Positions 13,091 to 25,148 of a stretch of 64,000 bases of DNA are shown here, in pieces. Within the stretch, counting starts at the first letter, position 1. Each line of letters starts with the position of its first letter. Origin of the DNA: Hemicentrotus pulcherrimus (lineage: Eukaryota; Echinodermata; Echinoidea; Camarodonta; Strongylocentrotidae); the NCBI GenBank assembly GCA_003118195.1, contig BEXV01000283.1:94378-158377 (forward strand), given 5' to 3'. Below the pieces are notes generated by a model, which worked only from the letters and a program-made list of their open reading frames with translations, did not search any database and was not told the origin of the DNA. A program made the translations under genes and the position numbers.

Positions 13091-14524
13091 TGTCTTAGGG
13101 TGAGGTATTGTTACTAGATCTGAAACTATTTCAATTGCTCTGCTCAAGGAAATAACCAATTATGGGGTCAAATTGGAAACACTCCTCCAAACTGCCTTTG
13201 TTATTCTCTTTTGTAAGGTTTATCTATTGTAAAGTTCATCTTAAAGGTCTTAACTGAAGAACTTATTTGTGTTGCTACCTGTTAACAAGTCATATTCATA
13301 TTTCTAGCTAATATTCAGCTTGACAGTATGAAAAGGAGTAAGATATGGCTCTATTTTATAATATAGGAACAAATATTGAAGTTTAGAATAGAAAAGTGGG
13401 AGAAATGTATATAGGTATTTACAATTGAACATGTATCAGAAGTAGGGGTTGCACTAGCAGTAGTAGATGTCGAGTTAATAGTGGAAGAAAAATGGACATA
13501 GGAGTTAGAGGGAATATGAAAGAAAGTTTCAGAAAATAGATAGTATATCATATGAAGAGAAGAGAGGGTAACAAGACTTGCGATTTGAAATAAGCAAAGC
13601 AGGCAGTAATGAGAAATCTTGTTTAATAGAAATAATGGTATACATTCTTAATTTGTTTGATAATCAAGATTATGCTTTTTTTCTTCTCCTTCTCCGGAGC
13701 ATCCATTAACTTAAAGAACATTGGCTATTTTCTGCAGTTATGTTCAGTTATAATACATTTCATAAGAACATTATCTGGCTTGAGATTCACATGAACTGTA
13801 AATGTATCAGTAAATGTGCCAACTCATAAAACAGGAAAGTTGAGATAAGACTTTAGACATTTTAGAGCAAACGTGACATGTTTTTCTCTCAGAGGCAATA
13901 CGATCAGACAATGGTACATGATATGACACTTTTTTCAAATCACATGTTGTTGTGTAAGGTATCTGTTGTGTTTGTTGTGATTCAAGAGTAGAACTTCTAG
14001 GGAATTCTTGCCTAATGTTTTGCTATCATTATCATTATCATCTTATGTCAATCACAGAAACAGTGATGCTGTTGTTGGCCAACTGAAAATTGTCCTGCCA
14101 AGACTTTTTGTCCTGGGGATATATTCTGTGATTTTGAAACATATTTGAAAAAGCTCATGTTACAGATCTTATCATATTGGGTTTACCTTTTTATTTGACA
14201 ACATGTCAAATTACACTGGAATGGCATGGAGAGACTCATATATAATTGTAATAAATCAACCTTTTTTCGTTAATTTTATTGTGAGATTGGATGACAATTA
14301 AGAGTGATATTTTCAACCTATTCTTCTGACATTTTCCCTCAAAATATCCATTCTTTAATATATCAAGGAAAGAAACTTTACAATTCCACATGATTTTGCT
14401 GTCTTAAAATACTTAATGACAAATTCAACGTCTATAATCAGTTATAAAAATGCATTCCAGTAGATGCCTAGCTTATCTTAGAAGATTAAAATATTGGTGA
14501 TTAGTTCCATAAAAAAGAATGGCA

Positions 14525-14926
14525 TTAAATGCTTTTCTCATGAGACTGATAAAATACCAAGAAATCATGCTGCCGTTTCCAACATGTCACTCCAAATCTC
14601 TGCTCCTGTTCCGTAAACCCTGATGAGAAACTTCGCCGAAAATTCAAGTCCTGTGGGCTCAACTTCTCACTCCACGCTGCAATGGCTTTATCTCTATCTG
14701 CAGACGTCCAATTACATGCTTCATAGATCCTACCAATTTGCTGGTTTGTTTGTGGCCCAATTGCGCCTGGCTTTGCATGGAAGATCATGAAAAGACAATT
14801 AAAAGCCAGAATAATTTCTTGTCGATTGACTTGGTCTATATCTTGAGTGCTCTGAAGAAAACTTGCGTTCTCTTTGTAGCTCCCACACAGCCATGGTGCA
14901 TGCACATGATACGTTTTAATGTAACA
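14525..14926 (-). other. Unrecognised antisense open frame in intron 1
   Basis: The minus strand is open for over 125 codons, bounded upstream by TAA. The predicted product has balanced composition (for example AFNCLFMIFHAKPGAIGP and EQEQRFGVTCWKRQHDF) and the DNA is richer in G+C than its flanks. No in-frame ATG sits at its 5' end (the first listed codon is GTG), and I recognise no family. It could be a decayed gene or retroelement fragment, or chance. Confidence 0.2.
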
Positions 14927-15935
14927 GATACATTATATAAGTGTTAATCCTTTTATAAGTGGTGAAACTTTTTGTATAATACTTAAATTCTTGTATAACA
15001 TGGTAACATCCTGTATATGTTCCACTTTACGGTTCTATGCTATATACATGCAGGTTAAAAAATTTTGATTTATTTATTGCCTGATGTCAAGATTGTATTG
15101 AAGCCCCACTGTCCTACTTGTAGCTACTTGCTCCCTCTATATAGGAAACTTCCCCAATCGGTGCCTGTTGGACCCCCAAGATCCTCTTTTACTTATGTTA
15201 GCTGAGAGCCGAGTTGATGAGATAGCCACCTGTCAGTGACCTGGCTGGATGGTCTAATCCCTTCTGGATCAGTAGAATTGACGGTCTTTAATTTCCACTT
15301 TACATATAATTTTGTAGTTATGTCATAAAGGGCAAATTATATTAATTATGTTTTGATTAGTTGGAGTGACAGTTGAGGACATTAAGTCGAGTTTTGTCCT
15401 ACTTTATAGGGCATAGTTTGGGATTTTGAAATATTTATTCCAATCTTTATGCATCTTCCTATAATTTATCAAGGGCAATATTTAGATCACATTTGAAGTG
15501 ATGATTGTAATCAATAGAACATTTGAAACGAGTTTCACTTAAAAAAAAATAATTGACAACTTCTCTCGTACATCACAAACCCTTGCAATTTCTAAAATGT
15601 GTAGTAAAATAACATGGGAAATAAGCATTGCATTGGAGATACTAAATGGGAAAAAAATGGGGGGAGGGGGGAGATGGTGAACAAAATTGTGTTGAGGTAA
15701 GGATGTATTTATAATAAGGAGGTCATTGTCACCAATAGTTCCTAATGGCTGGGAAACCATTTCCTGACCACCCCTGTTCTTAAAACTACCAAATTAACCA
15801 ACAACCACCAAGCAATATATCATCTTCAAGGAGGCCCTAGACCAAAGTCTGAAAAGTTTTAGGGATATATTATCCCCTTGTGGATCATTAAGAGGTGGGA
15901 CCAAGGTCAGGTCCAATACCAATTCTCATTTATTA

Positions 15936-16279
15936 GGCCTGTCCTCATCAGCTCATGTTTGCCAAATAACCAGCTATTTTCAAACTCGGGAGATATTATC
16001 CCGAAGCTCGAAATTGCCTCTTCACAAAACCCGATACGCTCATCACAAACTAGTTTGGATGAGCACAAACTATTTCGGATGAGCGCAAATTAGCCCGCTA
16101 TTTCCCAAATAGTGGGATATTTTGGAAACAAGACCAAGATTTCTCAGAATACTTTCTCAACCAATCTCCCGCTAATTGCAACTGCGGGCTGATGAGGACG
16201 TAAATTAACTGGCTAAATTGCGATCGGGTTAGTTAAAATAGTGGGTTATTTGGCAAACTCAAGCTGATGAAGGCAGGCC
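15936..16279. mobile_element. MITE-like inverted-repeat element, copy 2
   Basis: The left end GGCCTGTCCTCATCAGCTCA and the right end AAGCTGATGAAGGCAGGCC are inverted, extending through TTTGCCAAATAACC / GGTTATTTGGCAAA. A TA dinucleotide borders both ends (TTA-GGCC and GGCC-TAT), which would fit a TA target duplication. It is the longest copy, at about 344 bp. Confidence 0.87.
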
Positions 16280-17365
16280 TATTTTGGTGCTTGCAAGGAT
16301 CAATAAACTTTGATGAAAGAGAAAGTGGTCCTTTGAATGATATGTGGAGTACTGCGAAAATGTCAAAACTGCTATTTTTTTTATAACTTAAATCTACACT
16401 CCCTTTTTTACATGTAATTGTTTAATCACAGTCTCAAAACATCCTGATACTGCTATGTTATCTAATTTTAACCTGTCTATATTTTATAATTATTGTTAAA
16501 ATACCATGTTATCACATAAAGCAAAGGATTGTTTTATTTTCAGTCAGTGGCCATTTTAAGTTAGATATATCTTTGCTTCTTTTTATGAAAATTTAGTCAC
16601 ACTATAGAGGGAAACTAAGCCCTTTGAATACTGAAATATCTCATTCCCATATGATTAATACAGGGACCACCCGGTTCCAGTAGGCAAATGGTTAATACAG
16701 TATGTCTAAAATGCTTTTACCGGTACATGAAATCTTGCTTTTGTTGAATTGTTTTGGATTGGATAAGATTCTAACATTTAGTCTTGAGAAATATTTCTTT
16801 GTAATTTATTGCTGGTTTGATGGCAAGAAAAATTGTCACATGAAGTCAAGTTCCCTCAATCACATTTGCCTCAAAACGTAAAGGACCCCTCTTTCTTTCT
16901 TTCTCTGTTCACATGAGAAGTATCATATTTATTGAATTTCATGCCCTTAAACCAACTCTTAATCCCAATTGAAAATTGATATTAATCAAATCAAGTTGAT
17001 ATCTCCTAATCCAATATGAATTAGGACCCCTTTGTAAAGCCTAAGATGTTGTTCTTGCCCATTGTCTGCGCATTTAAGCTATCTGCTTTCTCAATCTTAT
17101 TACGGCGGTCTGCTCAAACGGTTCTCTCGTCGGCTTAGCCTGGATCCCAGCAAATTTCTCCAAATGTCGCTTAGGGATGCTAATGAAACATGTCTTTCAA
17201 GTCTTAGAAAACATTTCTTTTGATGTTCTTTTGTTCCAATTGCATTTGTGGGGTGCAGAAGTAGGGGTGTGCATACATGCTCAGGATCATAATGGATCTT
17301 TGCAGATTGGATTTATATCAAGCAAGGAATTACAGTTTCAAATTCAAGTGGGGATACGCTGTTAG

Positions 17366-17695
17366 GATAATCTGGATGAATATAGCGCTTTATACAAAAT
17401 ACTGTTTCTAAGCATTTAAAAGCTATTATTACCCCTGTCATCAGATTCAGTCATGAACAATTTGCACCATTTCCACTCCCTGGGGAGTATTCCTACCATA
17501 AGGTCACCGAGAGGGCATTTGGCAATTACTATTAATACAAAGGCTTTTGTCATCCTGCCAGGTCCCCATTTCTCTCCTGGGTATGGAGTGGCAAATGAAG
17601 ATTAATGCCTAGCCTGGGCATGAGAGCCGTGTCTTGGATTAAACCCACAACTTTTGCGTTTCAAGTCAATTGCTTATTCCACTCGATTAAGACAC
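17366..17695 (-). mobile_element. tRNA-derived SINE, near full length
   Basis: Read on the minus strand it begins GTGTCTTAATCGAGTGG and ends near AGCGCTATATTCATCCAGA. It aligns throughout with the copy at 48858-49193 (shared CACTCCCTGGGGAGTATT and AAGGTCACCG on the + strand) but is more diverged in its tRNA-like head. Confidence 0.85.
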
Positions 17696-20226
17696 GTGTA
17701 AATTGTGAAGAGGGTGTTTTGAAATATGTAATTTTTGCCTATATTTCATCTGAATTCAATTTTTAAATTGCATTAAAGAGGGAATGCAATCCTACAGACG
17801 AATACACATCCTTTATGTCAGATGGAGAGAGAAAAAGCATGCATTATAGTTGAAATTAGAGAGCGAGAGATAGTTGTAACGGAATAGCATGAGCACTTAC
17901 TACATGAACACATCATGGAACCATGCACATACATAGTAGCCGTAGCATAATAATGTCAAGGGCTATTACTCGTCAGGAAACAAATTAATTCTTTTAGATT
18001 GATCTACCGTTGTCCTGCAACTGACATTGATTTCAAGGTTGAAACTCAAGGCTGATTCACTGATGCCCAGTAGGGGGAAAAATGCAGCAAAAATTCACTT
18101 TGTTCTTACGACAATGGATAATACCACGTCGCGCCTAATGAAGATTGATACTCGTAATCAGATAAAATTCCAAATGACAGTTCCGTTGTGGACAAAAGGG
18201 GATGGAGGATCATAAATGGCATCGTTATGGGGGGAAATGAGAGAAATTTGACAATAGCGAAGCAATTTGACTAGGTATCATGTCTCTAGCCGTGCAGTCT
18301 GACTATGTCTATGGGATCGTGTCTATCTTCATGAATGGGCCATTTATTCGTAGAGTTATCAAAGTCATATCTGTCTCAATTTGGTGGCAGATTTTGACAT
18401 CGTGCAGCCTCCATATTGCAAATGAAGATGACCTAATTTCATATATTTTTTTTGCCTAGGCTAAATTCTGATTGAGCTTATAAGCTATGCCAAGGTTTTA
18501 CTCACGGTCATTGACATGAAGTTTATTTCTAGTAATTTGTATTGTGTTCATAGATGTATTGCAGTGTTTTTATTGGCATTTTCATTTTGCCATGTGATTA
18601 TTTGTTGCATTTCACTGGTAAATCTATTAGAAACTGAAATAAAATATATATGCCTGTGACAAATCATAATGGGGAAAGCAGTGATTGTTTTTACTATCAT
18701 CCTATATCCACATTATACCAAAGAATGTCTAATGTACATGTTGTCTTAACATGATCCCTATGACACACACACACAAATAATCACAGAATATCAACAGAAT
18801 TTGAAATAAATTCAGGGAAACTTTTACATGTCCTCTTTGAGAAAATGATTTATAACAACCGTGATGACTAAATATCATTTCACATACTTGTACACATTTT
18901 CTTGATTTTTTATTTTTATAGTTGAAGCTTCAAGTAACCAAAGATTGTGGATACTGCACAACACATGATTTATCACATGCAATTTCATGTTAAAAATCCC
19001 CTGGCATCTCAGGGAGAATTAAACTTTTGTTTAAAAAATCTGGCTTCCTTTCTTTGGTGGAAAGGGGGCAAAATCGTGCCAATGTTTTTCCACAAAACCC
19101 AAATGTTTTCATATTTCAGCGGAAAAATATTGACATTCAGCTTTTGACGACAGCCCCTCAAGCCATTCCCAAAGTAATTCCACAGCACATTTCTGCCTGG
19201 TTGTTAGTCCGTTGGAGCCGGCTATTTTCTCTCTTATATTTTAGAAACATTTGAGGGAAAACCAACCACAGTTTTGGTATGCTCTCCTGTTAAAGGGAAC
19301 AAAAAATGGTATGATTTCAGCAACAGAGAGCACCCTGAGCTGTTTTCAATTATTCATTTTTTTGGAGTCTAATCCATCTCCTGAGGAAAAAAATACCAAT
19401 GTTAGCAACTGTTAGATATTTTCATAAGCATGTCTTGTAACAGTGCATATAGGAAGACATGCTCAATAGTGTGTATGTGTGTGTGTGAGTGTGGGGCGGG
19501 AGGGGGGGGGGGTTGGGGTAGTGTAAAGGTTTACAATTTTGAACTCGAAACTTGAACCTGAGATGAATACCTGGAAAAGTTGTCACGCAAAAGTGGTTTC
19601 CGACTTTCAACCCTGACCTGATATCCCGTGGAGTTGTTGATTACCCCTGCAGAGTTCACAACAACTTATGAGATATTAATATGAAGTATACAGAAGAAGA
19701 ATAAATGATTCATGATACTATTTTTCCCCCTTGTGTTGCATTTGTAATGCATTTGCAAGTTACCGGTATATGCTTCTATGCCAAGTTTTCTTTATGAAGT
19801 ATATAATTTCTCTGAATATTATCTTTTCATTCATTAAAAAAGTACCTGCAGAATTGATATCAATAATGTGCATGCCCCACAGAGCTGCATAGAGTAAGAC
19901 ATTTTAACATTTCTCAATTAGTTAATAATAGTATTAGTGATGTATGTTTTTCTATTTATTGTGGAGGGCCAGGAGTGTCAAGTAAGACTGACATGTTCGA
20001 CACAAAAGATCCCACTATCTTTATATTTTTTTCTTCTTTTCTCCATGAATTGATGTCATTCTTGGCCCCATCTGTTATTTATTTTCCTCTCTATCTCTTT
20101 TCAATTCTGTTAATGTACTACTGGTATCCCTTCCTTCTCTACATGCTTCTTCATGCTTCTTCATTCTTCCCTCTCCCCTCTCCCAATTTCTTCCCCCTTT
20201 TCTCTCCATATTTCTTCCTCACTTAC

Positions 20227-20229
<3 letters not shown>

Positions 20230-20267
<38 letters not shown>
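20230..20267. repeat. (TC)n microsatellite
   Basis: Almost pure TC dinucleotide run within pyrimidine-rich DNA. Confidence 0.95.
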
Positions 20268-20270
<3 letters not shown>

Positions 20271-21123
20271 CAACATTGCTACTCTTGTGCTCAACTTTCA
20301 TACCTTCACATCCCTTGGAAGTTTACACTGCCCTCGTAATGCTGAAGCACACCTGTCAATCCCAACACCAGTGTGTACACAGAAGCAGTCTCTACAGATC
20401 GTAGCCTTTGTATAGCGAGAGTTGAGACAAGTTCAGTAGGGAATTCATATAGGAAAAGGGGGCTATATAGTCCACCCCAGCTCTCCATCCATCAAATCTT
20501 AAGAATAAAGCAAATTGTTTGATGGTTTATGACAAGTTTTTTGTTAGCTTATTAAACAGAAGAGGAAGGCAACCTCAATCATATATTCCTAACCCTTCAC
20601 CTGTTCAACAATCTTGGTGTATCTTGGCAGAGAAAAGTTTTATGAATGTATGTAGAGGTGTTTTGGTAGCCTTTGAGAGGAGTTTAAGGAACAATGTGGT
20701 CCAGTGCATTTACTTGTTGCAAGCCAGGTTCTTTTTAGCAGGGAGAGTCACGCAATGGCTGTAGATCGAGGGTTCAATGGCCACCTGTGCATGGGCCTCG
20801 CTTTCGATTTGATTGAAAACTATTTGGAATTTCCTTAACACAATTTAGAAGAAACTGTTTAAAATTGAAAGAAATTCAGATTTGAACACTTACAAGTATA
20901 CTTCTGTTTGTGCTTTGAAGGAAGGGTAAAAAGACATATTGTTTCATTCTTCATTATGTCATTAGTATTGAATTGAATTGAATTGAAATGGTATTTATTA
21001 TACAATCCACATGGCAGTTCAAGAGTAGAATTGCACGGAGTTTACAAAGTAAGATCACATAAAATACAAAATGTCTTACAAATCTGTAGGCTAGGCTATA
21101 TCATAGTCAAACAATAATATGAA

Positions 21124-21129
21124 GAAGAG

Positions 21130-21160
<31 letters not shown>

Positions 21161-21192
21161 CACAGAGAGCAAGAGAGAGAGAGAGAGAGACG
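21124..21192. repeat. (GA)n microsatellite
   Basis: Two GA blocks separated by a CACAGAGAGC interruption. Confidence 0.95.
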
Positions 21193-21557
21193 ACGCAGAA
21201 CAGAGAGAAGGAGAAACATTAGGGAGATGTTAGTTTGTATCATGGTCTGCTTTTTGTTATCCTATACAAACTGACTCTGATGAACATTGATTTCAAACAG
21301 AGTCGTGTTTTGGGAGTGGTGATGTTACAGATCGGTACGCAGGCATGAATAATCATATCTGACTGACATGCAACTGTAAAAAATCAAATTACACTAACAG
21401 TATTAGTGGTACGTGCTTAGAGACAATGTTTTCTAAGATGCTTCTTTCCAAATGGTACCATCTTTTGCAGGATTCTACTTTTGGATTCATACATAATTTC
21501 CATACTTGAAGTTGAGTCTTCTGCAATTACATTTGTTTACATTTTTTTATCTTTCAG

Positions 21558-21629
21558 ACGATTGGAGCAGAACTATATCACAGAGATTCCACCCAGGGCT
21601 TTCTCACCGTACAAGAAACTAAAGAGGAT
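21558..21629 (+). CDS. slit: slit exon: D2 LRR 1
   Basis: This is a 72-bp exon, phase 2 on both sides, giving one 24-residue leucine-rich repeat after the split Leu: RLEQNYITEIPPRAF then SPYKKLKR. The repeat is very close to the first D2 repeat of vertebrate SLIT2 as remembered (same RLEQN and IPP-AFSPYKKL elements), which anchors the domain identity. The L-x2-N core and the I-P-x-x-A-F turn are intact. The donor GTAAGT is at 21630. In Slit-Robo complexes the concave face of this block of repeats makes the contact. Confidence 0.97.
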
Positions 21630-22263
21630 GTAAGTATGAAGAACACAAAGCTAAGATAAATAAAAATGACCAATTATGCCTTCAAAAGAGTGCTTTACCA
21701 TTAATGATCAAAGCGTTTACTGTATTACCAATTAACACCTGGGTGGAGAGGAGCAATGAAGATAAAATGCCTTGCTTCAAGGATACACCTGCCCTGTGCG
21801 GGGGCTCGAACCTATGACCTTTGCATTCTCAGTCAAGTGATTAAACCACTTAACTACATAATAAAAGCTCAACATTTTATACTATTGATTCTGAGTGCAA
21901 AAGCTAATGTACATGATGTATAATAGTGCAGCATAACTTGGTTTGGGTACACATATCTATGAACTAATTATTCTAATATAGACAATATCATTTTCGATTT
22001 GTTTACAATAGAAAAAAGATGGTGATTTATGGCTTATTTCAATATTTTTATCCGACTTTAAATGCAGTAGAAATGACGATAACCTAAACCTCAAAACAGC
22101 AGGGAGACTCCTCTAAAATTTATGCCTATACCTAATGAAACATTTTTATCATAATACTTAAAAAAAGTCATAATGTTACATGCCTATGCACCTTAATAAT
22201 GGTATAAAACAAAATATTTGATAATGTATATATCCTCTTTTTCTCTCCAATTCCATTTTTCAG
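21630..22263 (+). other. Intron 2 (0.63 kb) with truncated SINE
   Basis: It holds a 5'-end fragment of the tRNA-like SINE on the minus strand (about 21735-21865). The rest is AT-rich with no exon-like segment. Confidence 0.85.
21735..21865 (-). mobile_element. tRNA-derived SINE fragment (head only)
   Basis: On the minus strand it carries an A-box-like TAGTTAAGTGGTT and a B-box-like GGTTCGAGCCC, the internal RNA polymerase III promoter layout of a tRNA. The body and the tail seen in the other two copies are missing. Confidence 0.75.
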
Positions 22264-22335
22264 AGATTTGAGTAACAATTTAATAGAAACCATTGCAGAA
22301 GATGCCTTCAGTGGTCTAAGGACACTCAACTCACT
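22264..22335 (+). CDS. slit: slit exon: D2 LRR 2
   Basis: A 72-bp phase 2-2 exon encoding one repeat, DLSNNLIETIAEDAF followed by SGLRTLNSL. The acceptor is TTTTCAG and the donor GTAAGT. The DLSNN start and the DAF-x-GLR-x-LNSL tail match the equivalent Slit repeat. No cysteine and no N-glycosylation sequon is present. Confidence 0.97.
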
Positions 22336-23023
22336 GTAAGTATTTCAAATTGTTTCAATCTGTAATTTCAGTGGCATGGATATGGAACTCTAGTATAGAA
22401 AGAAAAGATTGTGTACAGCTACATGTACGTAGCATGTAAGATATCAGCATTGTTGTTGTTGTTATAGTTTTTATCGGCGTGTATCATTCATTTATGAATA
22501 TTTACGCCCTTGGCTGATTCAGGAGTCTCCTTACAAGTCGCTTTCCTATTTATTTAGAATTATTCAAAATTGCAATTTCTCTTTGCAGATGTAATATTTG
22601 AAGCTGATACATTTATCATAGTATACTGGCATGGAACCTAGAATAATCTGAGCAATTTTGGTTTGGATTATTGGTCCCCTTTAATGCTTGAAGGCTGGAA
22701 AGACTGGCTGTTATTTGATTGATGAAGACAAGAATAATTGGTCCATTGCTATGGAGAGGCAAAAGAACAGGGTGTGAAGAGGAATGCAGAGAGTAATTGG
22801 ACAATGTCTGTGGACCTGACATTAAATGGCTTAGGTATAAAAAGGGGGATATATAGGCTAGGGATCGAACGGGATGGCATCCCCCTCCCCGACCCTCTTT
22901 GATCTGTGCAACGAGAATAAGATGGAGAACGAAAAATTGGAGAAGGAAAAAGCAACATGAAAACGGAATCCTGTGACCCCACCCCCTCCCCCACCCCCCC
23001 TTTCCCCCCCCCCCCCCCCCCCC

Positions 23024-23090
23024 NNNNNNNNNNNNNNNNNNNNNNNNNNNNNNNNNNNNNNNNNNNNNNNNNNNNNNNNNNNNNNNNNNN
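23024..23090. other. Assembly gap (67 N)
   Basis: Flanked on both sides by runs of C, so the gap probably reflects a long C homopolymer. Confidence 0.99.
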
Positions 23091-24114
23091 CCCCCACTTT
23101 ACACCAGTACCTCAGTGGCTGGGCCCATGCTATGCATCTGCTGAAATTCATGTTTTAAAGCTAGAATCATAGGCCTACATTATAGGTTGGCAATGGTCTT
23201 ACTACTGCAGTGTGTTACTGATTCTGCAATATAAATATTTCAAGATGCAATAATTCACATGACAAACATTTACCAAATTCATGACCTTAAACAACATTGG
23301 TTTGCTATCATAGGTACATTTAAATATAAGGCCTCATATATTCTAAATTTGCAAATTTCAACCAGTATCGAATGTAGGAAAGCAGTAAGAAATTTGCAAG
23401 AATATCAAATTGGTGGCATGTTCAAAGATGTTTACAAGCACTAGAAATAGAAAAAAAACCCCAGATGTTAGCCACATCTCTACATAAATTATTCAGCTGA
23501 CCCAGCTATATTGTCAGCCTATTAGTTGGTGTGTCATCAAGCCTCTAATGATTAAGCCTTTAATTCCTAAAGGCATATGACAGCAGACTGATAGCCAGGG
23601 TCTATATAATGGTACCTGACACTCCCAATGATGTGCGAAGCCAATGTTGAATAGCTTCAACTCTAACTGCTTGGCCACATGGAGTAATAGCTAGCCAAGC
23701 CGTCCGTTCGTGCCAATGGTTGATGATGGACGTTGAAAGTTAGAGGAAAATCTGCGAATCTCACTCTGATATGTGATACGATAATGTAGCGAACACATGC
23801 GAGAATGCTGCTGATGCCAAATGTGTCTGTTTACTTATCCGGGAGAGGCTCCGCTCATTATATGCATACAAATTTGTGGATTTATGCATTGAATTATTGA
23901 GATGATAATGACAGTAATGGGAAAGTGAGATGAAACGACAAGGAAACACTCTCTATTTTATAATATGCAGTGGAGATTGTTTTGAAAAATCAAATTTGAT
24001 ATCAATGGAGGATAATCTCTATCCAATTTTATGAAGAAGAGAAAATCATGTGAAAAGAAGAGAAAATAAAATGCAAAAATGTTTGGTTGAGTGGACAGAG
24101 AGGGAGTTTCAAGC

Positions 24115-24345
24115 TGCAAAATTTGCAACTCATATTTGCTAGCAATTGCAACTCAACTTACTTGCAACGCCCCACTAGTCTCCTAGATTTGCTAGGATTT
24201 TGTTAGGATTAAAGTTTTAACAATTTAACTAAGTTAACTAGATGTAGCTTTTATTCTCCTTCTCTCTCTCTCTCTTATTAATGGGGGCATGGCAAGAAAG
24301 TTGAGTTGCGATCAATTGCAAATTTGCAATTAATTCCAATCAATC
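24115..24345. mobile_element. Fold-back (inverted-repeat) element
   Basis: The left arm (about 24115-24173) ends GCAACTCAACTTACTTGCAA then CGCCCC. The right arm (24283-24345) begins GGGGGCATGGCAAGAAAGTT then GAGTTGCG, its reverse complement with few changes. The spacer is about 110 bases and has no open frame. Confidence 0.7.
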
Positions 24346-25096
24346 AATCAAAGACTTGCACTTGATTTTGGGGGATTTGCAATTGTGCAGTATGCTATAA
24401 TTGGATATCTGTGCTCTGAAAATAAATATTTTTTTTAAACTGGATTGAATTGAAATAAGATAAAATAGCTGAGATGATCAACACACTGATAGAGATCAGG
24501 AGATCTGTCAAAAGTCAGCAGCTCCCTTACTGAGTATGCATCCGCTTGTTTTCAACAGAGCATTATTTTGCCAGGAAGAAAAAGACCACAATGCAACAGT
24601 CAAACAATTCCATTGCTTTGTAGGAGGTAGCTGGGAAGTTTACCAAGAAGGGAGAAAGTTTTTTTTAATAAATATTATATATAGTCAACTTGCTTCTGAT
24701 TGCTTGTAAAGAAGGTTGTTTGTATTGTCTTAAATCCTTTCTTTACAAATATTTCAGAACAAGAGTTTCAATAACAACAACAAAAGCTTGAATCAAGACA
24801 ATGGGCAAGGAAATGCACCTTCCACCAGAGTTCTTACCTCTATCAAGGGAGGGAGGGTCGCACCAGCACCCCTTGCCAACCGCGCCTGGCACAAACTGTG
24901 GTAATAGCTGTTGGTATGGGCATGCTGTGAAAAAAGATGGAAAAGAAATTCTATTAGAACAGCAACACAGTTATTGCAGCAGGGAGGCATGGCGGAAGGG
25001 AGACCCTTTCTTTTGATTGAGGAGGGCTTGGGGGTCTCTTCAAGCTACTCTAAATGCTTGTTAGCAGGTTAAGGGGGTGATTTTAAAGGGAACCAG

Positions 25097-25101
25097 TCAC
25101 A

Positions 25102-25147
<46 letters not shown>
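25097..25147. repeat. (CA)n microsatellite
   Basis: CA dinucleotide run with one CATA interruption near its start. Confidence 0.96.

Positions 25148-25148
<1 letters not shown>

Larger units (their letters stand above)
7377..21557 (+). other. Intron 1 of this set (14.2 kb, largest)
   Basis: It runs from donor GTAAGT to acceptor CTTTCAG and separates the D2 cap from its first repeat. It contains a compound microsatellite (7424-7863), single N at 9410, a 720-base gap (10895-11614) followed by a G run, a cluster of nuclear-receptor-like half sites (12297-12410) and a hairpin (13061-13090), an antisense open frame (14525-14926), a MITE copy (15936-16279), a SINE copy (17366-17695), a CT repeat (20230-20267), an AATTG-type repeat (20966-20995) and a GA repeat (21124-21192). 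An exon hidden in the gap cannot be excluded, but the Slit protein order leaves no residue missing here. Confidence 0.85.

Noticed and set aside
21788..21865. Possible functional tRNA gene on the minus strand
   Set aside because: A and B boxes are present, but the stems do not close well and related copies elsewhere carry a SINE body and tail; it is a SINE head.
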